From NCBI RefSeq assembly GCF_015082335.1, contig NZ_BLRL01000022.1, positions 1 to 45,812 on the forward strand: a stretch of DNA of 45,812 nt, given 5' to 3'. This DNA is from Moritella sp. F3 (GTDB lineage Bacteria; Pseudomonadota; Gammaproteobacteria; Enterobacterales; Moritellaceae). The translations under genes and the position numbers were made by a program. Position 1 is the first letter of the stretch. Each line of letters opens with the position of its first letter. Positions 34,029 to 42,563 of this stretch are shown here, one piece after another. The notes under the pieces were generated by a model that saw only the letters and a program-made list of their open reading frames with translations, did no database searches and was not told the origin of the DNA.

Positions 34029-35783
34029 ATGAAAGAGCATATTATACAGCTACTCGAGCAAACCGTTACGATCTTAAAAGAACAACAAATCATTCCTGCA
34101 GATGCACAACCACGCATCGCAGTAGATCGTACCCGCGACAAGGCTCATGGTGATTTAGCAACGAATTTAGCAATGATGATGGCAAAACCAGCGAAAAAGA
34201 ATCCGCGTGAGTTAGCCCAGTTAATCATTGATAACCTGCCAGAATCAGACTTAGTTAGTCGTACTGAAATCGCCGGCCCAGGTTTTATCAACATCTTCCT
34301 AAACCAAAACTGGTTAGCGCAACAGATTGACATTGCACTTGAAGACGACAATTTATCAGTACAAAAAGCCATAACACCAGACAATGTCGTTGTTGATTTA
34401 TCATCGCCAAATCTAGCGAAAGAAATGCACGTAGGTCACTTACGTTCATCAATCATTGGTGATTCAGTAGCACGTACACTTGAACTACTTGGCCATAACG
34501 TTATTCGTCAAAACCACGTAGGCGATTGGGGTACTCAGTTCGGTATGCTACTAGCGTACATGGAAGAAAAACGTGCTGAAAACGCTGAAATCAGCATGCA
34601 GCTTTCTGATCTAGAAGTATTCTACCGTGCAGCAAAAGGCCGTTTTGACGAATCTGAAGATTTTGCCACTCGCGCACGTGAAATGGTTGTAATGCTGCAA
34701 TCCGGCGATGAAGACTGCAACAAACTATGGCAAGAATTCAATGACGTGTCACTTGCACACTGTCATGAAATCTACAAACGTCTAAACGTAAAATTAACGC
34801 GTGAAGACGTGCGTGGTGAAAGTTTCTATAACAGCGACCTACATAACATTGTTGCTGAACTTGAAGCACAAGAATTATTAACAGAATCAAACGGCGCTAA
34901 ATGCGTATTCTTAGATGAATTCAAGAATAAAGACGGCGACCCGTTACCAGTCATCATCCAAAAAAATGGTGGTGGTTTCCTTTACGCGACAACAGATCTT
35001 GCCGCGATGCGCTTCCGTCAACAAAAACTGAATGCAAACCGCATCATGTACTTTGTTGATCAACGCCAAGCTCTGCATTTCCAACAAGTATTCTCTGTCG
35101 TTCAAAAAGCAGGTTTCGTCAAACCAGAAACATCACTTGAACACCTTGGTTTTGGTACCATGAATGGTGAAGATGGTCGTCCATTCAAAACCCGTTCAGG
35201 CGGCACAGTAAAACTTGTCGATTTACTTATCGAAGCAGAAGAACGCGCTTACACGCTTGTTAAAGCGAAAAACCCGACGCTAACAGAAGAAGAACTAAAA
35301 CACATCGCACGCGTTGTTGGTATCTCATCGGTTAAATACGCAGATTTATCTAAGAACCGTAGCAGCGATTACATCTTCAACTTCGACTCAATGTTAAGCT
35401 TTGAAGGTAATACAGCCCCTTACCTACTTTATGCTTGCACACGTGTTGGCAGTATCTTCAACAAGGTAGATGCTGAAACAGTCGCTAAACTAGCAACTGC
35501 AAAAGTACAGTTGAACGAAGATAAAGAGCAAGAGTTAGCTGGTAAATTAATCCAGTTTAACGAGATCGTTCACCAAGTAGCAAAACGCGCGACACCAAAC
35601 ACATTATGTACTTACCTGTTTGAACTGGCTGGCGTGTTCTCTAGTTTCTATGAAGCTTGCCCAATCTTAAGCACAGAAGATGAAGCAATTAAATTAAGCC
35701 GTCTTAAACTGGCTAAATTAACAGCTAAAACACTTAAACAGGGTCTAGATTTACTGGGCATTGAAACATTGGAACGTATGTAA
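34029..35783 (+). CDS. argS: arginyl-tRNA synthetase
   Basis: Class I synthetase that charges tRNA-Arg. 584 aa (E. coli 577). N-terminal Add1 domain (about 1-100) for the tRNA D-loop, HIGH-type motif HVGH (134-137) within NLAKEMHVGHLRS, KMSK-equivalent region KTRSGGTVKL, and a C-terminal helical anticodon-binding domain. In E. coli argS lies elsewhere in the chromosome; here it stands between priA and ftsN, where enterobacteria have cytR. The next gene begins 3 bp after its stop. Confidence 0.97.
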   Translation: MKEHIIQLLEQTVTILKEQQIIPADAQPRIAVDRTRDKAHGDLATNLAMMMAKPAKKNPRELAQLIIDNLPESDLVSRTEIAGPGFINIFLNQNWLAQQIDIALEDDNLSVQKAITPDNVVVDLSSPNLAKEMHVGHLRSSIIGDSVARTLELLGHNVIRQNHVGDWGTQFGMLLAYMEEKRAENAEISMQLSDLEVFYRAAKGRFDESEDFATRAREMVVMLQSGDEDCNKLWQEFNDVSLAHCHEIYKRLNVKLTREDVRGESFYNSDLHNIVAELEAQELLTESNGAKCVFLDEFKNKDGDPLPVIIQKNGGGFLYATTDLAAMRFRQQKLNANRIMYFVDQRQALHFQQVFSVVQKAGFVKPETSLEHLGFGTMNGEDGRPFKTRSGGTVKLVDLLIEAEERAYTLVKAKNPTLTEEELKHIARVVGISSVKYADLSKNRSSDYIFNFDSMLSFEGNTAPYLLYACTRVGSIFNKVDAETVAKLATAKVQLNEDKEQELAGKLIQFNEIVHQVAKRATPNTLCTYLFELAGVFSSFYEACPILSTEDEAIKLSRLKLAKLTAKTLKQGLDLLGIETLERM

Positions 35784-35786
35784 ATT

Positions 35787-36329
35787 ATGGCTCGTAAGGA
35801 TTACGCGGGGCACGCCCCGAAGCCGAGAACAAAGCGGGGAGCTAAAAAGGCACCTCCGGCGAAAAAGAAACGCCCAGTGTTGGCAATCTTAGTGTTTTTA
35901 TTGCTTGCTGTTGGCCTTGGCTATTTTTTAGCGCAAGTCAGTGGCACCGCAGAAGAAACGCAGCCAGAGCCTGTTAAAAAAGCACAACCGAAAAAGCTAA
36001 CGGTAAAACCATTACCCGAAAAGCCAAAGGAAGTGTGGCAGTATCCACAAGACTTACAAGATAAAGAAGTCATTGTCGAAATACCGCCACAACAAGACAC
36101 GGGTATTCGTTATCAAATGCAATGTGGTTCATTCCGTCAACAATCACAAGCAGAGGCGATGAAAGCAACGATAGCCTTCCAAGGTTATACAGCTAACGTT
36201 CGCCATACTGGTAATTGGTATCGTGTCGTTTTAGGTCCTTACGAGCGTAAACGAACAGCAGAAAAAGAACGCCACCAAATTAAACGCGCAGGCGTCACAA
36301 CTTGTGAAATTTGGCAGTGGAAACCTTGA
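35787..36329 (+). CDS. ftsN: cell division protein FtsN (short)
   Basis: Divisome trigger protein of the inner membrane. 180 aa against 319 in E. coli. The cytoplasmic N-terminus begins MARKDYAGH, like the MAQRDY FtsA-binding start of E. coli, and is very basic. One membrane segment (31-50). W84-Q-Y86-P-Q-D-L90 matches the essential E-domain pattern W-x-Y-x-x-x-L. SPOR domain about 106-179 for denuded glycan. What is missing is the long linker. Three bases after argS without a clear SD, so translation is probably coupled; upstream of hslVU as in E. coli. Confidence 0.9.
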   Translation: MARKDYAGHAPKPRTKRGAKKAPPAKKKRPVLAILVFLLLAVGLGYFLAQVSGTAEETQPEPVKKAQPKKLTVKPLPEKPKEVWQYPQDLQDKEVIVEIPPQQDTGIRYQMQCGSFRQQSQAEAMKATIAFQGYTANVRHTGNWYRVVLGPYERKRTAEKERHQIKRAGVTTCEIWQWKP

Positions 36330-36339
36330 AAAACTAAAT

Positions 36340-36404
36340 AAATATACCCACCTTAGTTGGTATATTGTAATGAAACGCTTCATATCATATGAGGCGTTTT
36401 TTTT
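36340..36404 (+). terminator. terminator after ftsN
   Basis: The main hairpin AAACGCTTCATAT / ATATGAGGCGTTT (36373-36399, one G-U) is followed by eight T (36397-36404). A smaller stem AATATACC / GGTATATT (36340-36366) precedes it. Confidence 0.88.
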
Positions 36405-36472
36405 ACCTAGCATAATGTAGTACCACTCATTTCGACCCAGTGGCACTCGAATTTATTAGAATGGAGTTTATC

Positions 36473-36997
36473 GTGACTACTATTGTATCTGTACGCCGTG
36501 AAGGCAAAGTCGTAATGGCCGGAGACGGACAAGTTTCTCTTGGCAACACGGTAATGAAAGGCAACGCAAGAAAAGTACGCCGTTTATACAATGGCCAAGT
36601 TATCGCTGGTTTTGCCGGTGGCACCGCTGACGCATTTACCCTTATTGAACGTTTTGAAGCAAAATTACAAGCTCACCAAGGTAACCTAGAGCGTGCGGCT
36701 GTAGAGCTTGCGAAAGATTGGCGTTCCGATAAAGTGCTACGTAATCTAGAAGCCTTATTGGCTGTAGCAGATAAAAACAGTTCGTTTATCATCACCGGTA
36801 ATGGCGATGTAGTGCAACCTGAAAATGACCTTATCGCTATCGGTTCTGGTGGTAATTTCGCTCAGGCATCAGCCATGGCATTATTAGAAAATACCGAGCT
36901 AGACGCTGAAGAAATCGCTAAAAAATCCCTGACTATTGCAGGTAATATCTGTGTATTCACCAACGGTTTCCAAACAGTTGAAACTATCGATTACTAA
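36473..36997 (+). CDS. hslV: ATP-dependent protease subunit HslV (GTG start)
   Basis: Proteasome-like peptidase that forms a double hexamer with HslU. I start it at GTG 36473: GGAG lies six bases upstream, and the protein becomes (M)TTIVSVRR, 174 aa, placing the catalytic threonine T2 at the N-terminus after Met removal. An upstream in-frame ATG (36440) would bury that threonine. GDGQVSLGNTVMKGNARKV and IAGFAGGTADAFTL are conserved; E. coli HslV has 176 aa. Operon with hslU (27-bp gap), usually heat-shock controlled. No sigma-32 promoter was identified with certainty. Confidence 0.96.
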   Translation: MTTIVSVRREGKVVMAGDGQVSLGNTVMKGNARKVRRLYNGQVIAGFAGGTADAFTLIERFEAKLQAHQGNLERAAVELAKDWRSDKVLRNLEALLAVADKNSSFIITGNGDVVQPENDLIAIGSGGNFAQASAMALLENTELDAEEIAKKSLTIAGNICVFTNGFQTVETIDY

Positions 36998-37024
36998 ATT
37001 TTACCGAATTAAAGGACGCTTATT

Positions 37025-38356
37025 ATGTCTTCAATGACACCAAGAGAAATCGTTTCTGAATTAGACCGCCATATTATCGGTCAACAAAATGCCAAACGCG
37101 CAGTGGCAATCGCCCTACGTAACCGCTGGCGCCGCATGCAGCTAGACCAAGAACTTCGTCAAGAAGTATCACCAAAAAATATTTTGATGATCGGTCCAAC
37201 GGGTGTCGGTAAAACGGAGATAGCACGTCGTTTAGCCAAATTAGCTAACGCCCCATTTATCAAAGTTGAAGCAACTAAATTTACTGAAATTGGTTATGTA
37301 GGTAAAGAAGTCGAGCAAATCATCAAAGATTTAACCGATGTTGCAGTAAAACTGACTCGTGAACAAGAAATGAAGAAATACCACGTTCGTGCTGAAGAAA
37401 ATGCAGAAGATCGTGTACTTGATGCCCTACTTCCTAACCCACGTAACAACTGGGGCGAAGAAGAAAAAGCCAGTAATGACAATACACGTCAAATCTTCCG
37501 TAAAAAATTACGCGAAGGTAAATTAGCTGATAAAGAGATTGATATCGAACTTGCTGCACCGCAAGTAGGCGTAGAAATAATGGCGCCTCCTGGTATGGAA
37601 GAAATGACCAATCAATTACAAGGCATGTTCCAAAACCTATCTGGCGGCTCTACAACTAAAGCCCGTAAGATGAAAGTCAAAGATGCATTAAAACAGCTTG
37701 TTGAAGACGAAGCTGCAAAACTGGTTAACCCTGAAGAATTAAAAGAAAAAGCGATTTTCGCAGTCGAAAACAACGGCATCGTCTTCCTCGATGAAATTGA
37801 TAAGATCTGTAAGCGCAGCGATTCAACTGGCGGTGACGTATCACGCGAAGGCGTGCAGCGTGATTTGCTACCGCTTATCGAAGGCTCAACGGTAACAACT
37901 AAACACGGTATGGTGAAAACAGACCACATCTTATTCATCGCATCAGGTGCTTTCCAAGTTGCAAAACCGTCTGACCTGATCCCTGAACTACAAGGTCGTT
38001 TACCAATTCGCGTTGAATTAGATGCGCTAAGATCAGAAGATTTTGTCCGTATTCTTACAGAACCAAAAGCGTCACTAACAGAACAATACGTTGCGATGCT
38101 GAAAACGGAAGGCGTGAACGTCGACTTTACTCAAGCTGGTATCGATGCCATTGCCAATGCCGCTTGGAACGTTAACGAAAAAACTGAAAACATCGGTGCT
38201 CGTCGTTTACACACAGTAATGGAACGCTTAATGGAAGAAATTTCATTCGATGCATCAGAAAAGGATGGTGAAAACCTACTTGTTGACGGTGATTACGTTG
38301 GTAAATACCTCAATGAATTAGTGGAAGATGAAGATCTAAGCCGCTACATTCTTTAA
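37025..38356 (+). CDS. hslU: HslU ATPase (unfoldase of HslUV)
   Basis: AAA+ unfoldase that feeds substrates to HslV. 443 aa, the E. coli length. Walker A GPTGVGKT (57-64), pore loop GYVGKEVE after it, I-domain insert (about 110-240), Walker B IVFLDEIDKI, sensor region LQGRLPIRVEL, and the C-terminal tail DEDLSRYIL, which inserts into HslV. SD AAGGA. Followed by a strong terminator. Confidence 0.98.
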   Translation: MSSMTPREIVSELDRHIIGQQNAKRAVAIALRNRWRRMQLDQELRQEVSPKNILMIGPTGVGKTEIARRLAKLANAPFIKVEATKFTEIGYVGKEVEQIIKDLTDVAVKLTREQEMKKYHVRAEENAEDRVLDALLPNPRNNWGEEEKASNDNTRQIFRKKLREGKLADKEIDIELAAPQVGVEIMAPPGMEEMTNQLQGMFQNLSGGSTTKARKMKVKDALKQLVEDEAAKLVNPEELKEKAIFAVENNGIVFLDEIDKICKRSDSTGGDVSREGVQRDLLPLIEGSTVTTKHGMVKTDHILFIASGAFQVAKPSDLIPELQGRLPIRVELDALRSEDFVRILTEPKASLTEQYVAMLKTEGVNVDFTQAGIDAIANAAWNVNEKTENIGARRLHTVMERLMEEISFDASEKDGENLLVDGDYVGKYLNELVEDEDLSRYIL

Positions 38357-38392
38357 TTTACCCATAACTCAATGCGGTAAATTAAAAATAAC

Positions 38393-38422
38393 AAAAAGGC
38401 GCTTATCATAAGCGCCTTTTTT
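38393..38422 (+). terminator. terminator after hslU
   Basis: Stem AAAAAGGCGCTTA / TAAGCGCCTTTTT with a 3-nt loop and T-run. Symmetrical enough to also stop the minus-strand small ORF ending at 38440. Confidence 0.93.
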
Positions 38423-38439
38423 AGTTGCACGTTAAGGTA

Positions 38440-38565
38440 TTAGCGCCTTTGCAACAAGGTACTGTAAGTTGTCTCTATCGGTTTTAGCTTTTCTGTAATT
38501 TGACACCAGTGGCAACGAGTTCGTCGTAGTGAGTTAAGTTTTTTCTTGAGTCGAGTACGTTTCAT
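38440..38565 (-). CDS. small basic CxxC protein, unknown
   Basis: 41-aa ORF not matching any family I recognise. It starts MKRTRLKKKLNSLRRTRCHW and ends STLLQRR; about 12 Arg/Lys residues, mostly in the first half, and C18-H-W-C21. Support for a real gene: AAGGGG six bases before the ATG, a minus-strand promoter (38588-38617), and a usable terminator right after the stop (38393-38422). It lies alone between hslU and pldB. It could be an RNA- or ribosome-associated microprotein, a zinc-binding peptide, or a chance ORF. Function not assigned. Confidence 0.6.
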   Translation of the reverse strand: MKRTRLKKKLNSLRRTRCHWCQITEKLKPIETTYSTLLQRR

Positions 38566-38587
38566 TGGCAACCCCTTTGATTGTCGA

Positions 38588-38617
38588 GATATAGTGTCAA
38601 AAATTTCCGATTATCAA
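38588..38617 (-). promoter_or_regulatory. promoter of the 41-aa ORF
   Basis: Minus-strand -35 TTGATA (38612-38617), 18-bp spacer, -10 TATATC (38588-38593). It is placed 23 bp before the ORF's start codon. The remaining gap to pldB (38618-38854) shows no gene. Confidence 0.5.
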
Positions 38618-38854
38618 TGAAACAAGACTAGTTTAGCTTTCGATAATCGCCAACTTAAATGAGTACTCATTCGCTATTTTTAACGCTACTTAGCCTCTGT
38701 TCACAATAAAATAAGCGATAAGTACTGCAATCGCACGGTTATTTTTTGATGCTAAACATATTTACAGCTAGTTAAGTCACCATTTTATTCATTAAATTAT
38801 GGTAGTCTAGTGATAGATGTTCACCAATAAAATTAACAAGAAGCTCCTGCAACC

Positions 38855-39880
38855 ATGTCCAGCAAATACCCATGTGTCGAATTTGATAATCCATATAATT
38901 TAACGACTGAATCACAACTCGCAGATAGATATCATGATGAAATAGCACAATTTTGGGATGCAACAATTATCGAAAACACGCTGCAAGGTGTTGATAATGT
39001 AACGCTACGTTATGCATCAGCAGTGACCAATGCAACCGGTCCAGCGATAGTATTGTTAGGGGGGCGCTCAGAGTCTTATCAGAAGTTTCGCGAACTCATT
39101 TATGACCTTTGCCAGCAAGGCTACTCGGTATATTGCTTAGATCATCGTGGCCAAGGTATGTCAGATAGATTATTAAAAAATCTACATAAAGGCCATGTAG
39201 AACATTTTCGTGATTACGTCACCGATTTAAAATTATTTATCGATAAAGTCATTAGCCCTACCCAACACAGTAAGCAGTATTTATTGTGTCATTCGATGGG
39301 AGGCGCAATTGGCAGTTTATACTTGCAAAGCTACCACCATGACTTTGATGCTGCAGTACTTGCATCCCCTATGTTTGGGATTAATTTCGGCCAAATACCA
39401 CGCCCTATTGCGAATGTTTATAGCCGTGCGATGCAGGTAGTGAACAAGATCATCCATACCGAATCATTTTATGCTCCCGGTAAAGGGGATTTTGTCCATT
39501 CACCGTTTGAAAATAACCAACTAACGCATAGCCCACTGCGTTTTGATATTTTCCGTCGTAGCTATGGTTTTTATCCACAAACGCAATTAGGTGGTCCAAC
39601 AATTAACTGGCTGCAACAAAGTATTAAAGCCTGTCGCCGCGCAATCCAATACGCTGGAGATATCAAAACCCCCACGTTAGTCTTGCAAGCAGGTGGCGAT
39701 GAAGTTGTACTTGCCGAAGCACAGCAACAATTTTGCCGCGCATTAAGCCATGAACATAATCAGCATCAACCCGCTGAGCCTGTTTTAATCCCTGGCGCTG
39801 CACATGAATTATTCTTAGAAACGGATATTTTTAGGATCCCAGCACTCACAGTGGCATTGAATTACTTTGCCAAATATTGA
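38855..39880 (+). CDS. pldB: lysophospholipase L2-like alpha/beta hydrolase
   Basis: Alpha/beta hydrolase expected to cleave lysophospholipids at the inner membrane. 341 aa (E. coli PldB 340). YCLDHRGQGMSDR (93-105) is the usual strand-4 block. Nucleophile S147 stands in C-H-S-M-G: the first glycine of GxSxG is Cys. Acid and base are probably the Asp in QAGGDEVV and the His in PGAAHELFLE. No signal peptide. The following gene is yigL, the same pair as in E. coli, which supports the name. SD is weak. Confidence 0.88.
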   Translation: MSSKYPCVEFDNPYNLTTESQLADRYHDEIAQFWDATIIENTLQGVDNVTLRYASAVTNATGPAIVLLGGRSESYQKFRELIYDLCQQGYSVYCLDHRGQGMSDRLLKNLHKGHVEHFRDYVTDLKLFIDKVISPTQHSKQYLLCHSMGGAIGSLYLQSYHHDFDAAVLASPMFGINFGQIPRPIANVYSRAMQVVNKIIHTESFYAPGKGDFVHSPFENNQLTHSPLRFDIFRRSYGFYPQTQLGGPTINWLQQSIKACRRAIQYAGDIKTPTLVLQAGGDEVVLAEAQQQFCRALSHEHNQHQPAEPVLIPGAAHELFLETDIFRIPALTVALNYFAKY

Positions 39881-39947
39881 GTACATACTACGGACAGTTT
39901 CACGACAAGCACTACGCTAGATACACGCAGTAAATATTGAGGTTAAG

Positions 39948-40739
39948 ATGTATAAAGTTATCGTTTCTGATTTAGATGGTACGTTACTGACACCTGCACA
40001 TATTGTCTCAGAACAGACCAAAGTAACCATTCACAAGTTACTTAAACAGGGTAAAAAATTCATCATTGCTACCGGTCGACATAACGTCGATGTTGAAGCA
40101 ATTAGAAAAACGATTGATGCTGAAGTTTATCTCATCACCTCAAACGGAGCTCGAGTTCACAACAATAAAGGTGACTTGATCTACAGTAAAAATGTGCCTA
40201 TTGAGATCGCACAAACGATCACAGAGATTGTGTTACCTGAGACAATTCAAACCAATATTTACCGTGATAACGAATGGTTTGTCGACAAGCCAAACCCTGA
40301 GATCCTCAGCTTTAGTCAAGACTCTACATTTAGCTATCAAGTGACTGATCTCACCACATTAGAAAAAGCAGGTATCGCCAAATTCTTTTTCTGTGGTCCA
40401 CACGAAGATCTCGTTATCTTAGCTGCACAAATTAACGCACAGCACAGCGCCCAACTTAATGTGTCATTCTCATTACCAGAATGCCTAGAAGTCATGGACA
40501 TTAATGTCAACAAGGCTCTCGCATTGACTGAAGTACTCAAAATTAAAGGCTTCACAATGGCAGAAACTATCGCATTTGGTGATGGTATGAATGATATCGA
40601 AATGCTGCAAGCGGTTGATAAAGGGTTAATAATGGGAAATGCTTCAGACATGCTTAAAGCAGCGCTTCCCCATTTTGAAATGATCGGCAGTTCAGCTGAA
40701 GATGGCGTTGCCCACTATATAGAAAAAAATATATTGTAG
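39948..40739 (+). CDS. yigL: HAD-family phosphatase YigL (pyridoxal phosphate phosphatase type)
   Basis: Cof-type haloacid dehalogenase phosphatase. 263 aa (E. coli YigL 266). Motif I SDLDGTLL with nucleophile D8 and acid D10; motif II ATGRH with the T of IIATG; motif III Lys near VNKALAL; motif IV FGDGMNDIEML. The cap-domain sequences ITSNGARVH and IYRDNEWFVDKP closely match YigL, which in E. coli acts on pyridoxal phosphate and sugar phosphates. Follows pldB by 67 bp. Cytoplasmic. Confidence 0.92.
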   Translation: MYKVIVSDLDGTLLTPAHIVSEQTKVTIHKLLKQGKKFIIATGRHNVDVEAIRKTIDAEVYLITSNGARVHNNKGDLIYSKNVPIEIAQTITEIVLPETIQTNIYRDNEWFVDKPNPEILSFSQDSTFSYQVTDLTTLEKAGIAKFFFCGPHEDLVILAAQINAQHSAQLNVSFSLPECLEVMDINVNKALALTEVLKIKGFTMAETIAFGDGMNDIEMLQAVDKGLIMGNASDMLKAALPHFEMIGSSAEDGVAHYIEKNIL

Positions 40740-40765
40740 TTACTCAAGAGCAAACGCATAATAAT

Positions 40766-40804
40766 GAATTAGTTACTCGAAAAGGATTTCGCGGTAACTA
40801 ATTC
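40766..40804. repeat. long intergenic hairpin between yigL and lipoprotein gene
   Basis: GAATTAGTTAC (40766-40776) and its exact complement (40794-40804) enclose a second stem CGAAA-AGGA-TTTCG (40778-40791). No T-run follows. It ends 37 bp before the next start codon. Confidence 0.6.
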
Positions 40805-40841
40805 ACAACGTTTCAATCTCTCTCGATATCAAGGATGAATT

Positions 40842-42425
40842 ATGCTTCGAGTTATGACCTATTTCTGCCTCTTTCTAATCACAGGTTGTGCTCAACAACA
40901 GCACCAACCAATCGTCAGTGACAGTCCTTATTCTATCGCTAGTAGTAAACAACTACCCGATACGACGCTTGTCATTAAATCATCAACACCAGATGTAAAT
41001 ACACGAGAAAATATCTCTATCGTGCCAGCGAAATATTACAATTTCAGCGGCATAGTGACGATAACACCGCAGCAACGCACTATGCGTTTATGCCACTCAG
41101 ATAAAATATTCAACCTGCGACTTAATGAGCATCTCCTCACTCAAATCAAACGCTTAGATCAGCCAACCGCCTATATTGAATTTGAAGGTCAAATAAACCA
41201 ATCACTCAACCCACTTCATCAGCGTGCAATTACCAGTGTTGAAGAGCTACATTATTTGTCCGGCCAGAAAAAGGCGAGCTGTAGACCGCAGAGTACGCTG
41301 CCAAAATTTGAGATAAGCGGTTCACAACCAGATTGGACAGGGTATGCTCAAGAGAACCAGTTTACATTCATAATCAAAGATTTAAATAGTAAATGGGCCA
41401 TTAAAAGAAGTGTTATTATCAAAGGTTTACGCGCATTCGTTGAAACCGAAAATAGCGAAGGTGAACAACTAGAGCTGTCTTTCACTGGCAGCGGTTGTAT
41501 CGATAGCAGTAATAATTATTGGCAGTATGAAACCAAGCTATATTTAAAGGGCAAACAAATAACAGGCTGTGGTAAATACCCAAATCAGCATGATGATACA
41601 CAGGCTTGGTTAGGTAATTATCGTTACAAAAATAACAATCTCACCATTGAATTAGAACTTGGTAAATATCAACAAGCCAATGTGAAATACCAATATAGCA
41701 ATGGCAAAGTACAGACAAGTAGCGGATTCTGGCACCTCTATGGTTCATCAGGGTTAAAATTATTGCTCACCCAACATCAAGATAATAAAGCCAACGTTAT
41801 CTATCACTTCCGACGTGATGGCGTCAGACTGCAAGCAAGCCAACAATGGCGAAATAATCAGAAATATAGTTTTAATGGCGCACTATTAACGCTCGATAGG
41901 ATGACCGATGAGGTTGAAGCAGAATCATTTAGCAGCGCTAACCTTAATACGCTAACGCAAGTATTTCAGGCTCAAGACGTCATATCCCCGACAACAAGTA
42001 CACTTGCAATCAACAATGCCATCAAGCGCTATTTTGCCATGCATAAAACCAATACAGACAATACCAAATATTGGTTTAGTGAATATGACTTAAATGGTAA
42101 CGGCCGCCAAGATTTGCTCGTCATGCTCGACTGGTGTGAAGGAGACGGCTGTGTATTATTAATCTTTGAAAATGACTTAAATCGATATAAATTTATTAGC
42201 CGTATAGCACAAGTACAAGCACCACTACAGATAAGTAAAACGCAACAACACCAATGGCAAAGTTTATTGGTAAAAAACAAGCAGCAATGGCTACAGCTCG
42301 ATTTTGATGGTATTAGCTATCCCACATTGGAAAAAGCCAAACAATTAGCAGCGGAGACGAACTTTACTCAGGTTAAATTATTCACCACGGCGTTAACCCA
42401 AAGTAATGCCATCGCAATAGAATAA
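40842..42425 (+). CDS. large lipoprotein, COG3650-like, function unknown
   Basis: 527 aa. Signal peptide with lipobox I-T-G-C16; A17 at +2 predicts the outer membrane by the Lol rule. Residues about 60-150 are a beta-rich domain. About 150-250 resembles the COG3650 type found in other lipoproteins: SFTGSGCIDSSNNYWQYE, then LYLKGKQITGCGK, with paired cysteines. Near the C-terminus DLNGNGRQD (416-424) looks like a calcium-binding loop, followed by C432 and C437. The last 100 residues resemble domains that report protein load (FENDLNRYKF). No catalytic motif. Single gene with an upstream hairpin. Function not assigned. Confidence 0.8.
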   Translation: MLRVMTYFCLFLITGCAQQQHQPIVSDSPYSIASSKQLPDTTLVIKSSTPDVNTRENISIVPAKYYNFSGIVTITPQQRTMRLCHSDKIFNLRLNEHLLTQIKRLDQPTAYIEFEGQINQSLNPLHQRAITSVEELHYLSGQKKASCRPQSTLPKFEISGSQPDWTGYAQENQFTFIIKDLNSKWAIKRSVIIKGLRAFVETENSEGEQLELSFTGSGCIDSSNNYWQYETKLYLKGKQITGCGKYPNQHDDTQAWLGNYRYKNNNLTIELELGKYQQANVKYQYSNGKVQTSSGFWHLYGSSGLKLLLTQHQDNKANVIYHFRRDGVRLQASQQWRNNQKYSFNGALLTLDRMTDEVEAESFSSANLNTLTQVFQAQDVISPTTSTLAINNAIKRYFAMHKTNTDNTKYWFSEYDLNGNGRQDLLVMLDWCEGDGCVLLIFENDLNRYKFISRIAQVQAPLQISKTQQHQWQSLLVKNKQQWLQLDFDGISYPTLEKAKQLAAETNFTQVKLFTTALTQSNAIAIE

Positions 42426-42476
42426 ATACGAGCATCGTGCAGTTCGTTTAACTAGATCGATAGATAAATGGATACC

Positions 42477-42528
42477 AAAAACGGAAAATACTGCAGCTAA
42501 TTTATCTCTACAGCCTCATTTCCGTTTT
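42477..42528. terminator. possible bidirectional terminator
   Basis: AAAACGGAAA (42477-42487) pairs with TTTCCGTTTT (42519-42528) around an imperfect inner stem CTGCAG/CTACAG. It is located between two convergent genes (lipoprotein ending 42425, flavoprotein ending 42564). The loop is large, so this is tentative. Confidence 0.45.
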
Positions 42529-42563
42529 GCTCGTGAAGGTTATTTTATTATCAATCTTTTAAG

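Noticed and set aside
36440..36472. Upstream ATG start for hslV adding 11 residues
   Set aside because: It would bury the catalytic N-terminal threonine; the GTG at 36473 has a well-placed SD and gives the family's normal start.
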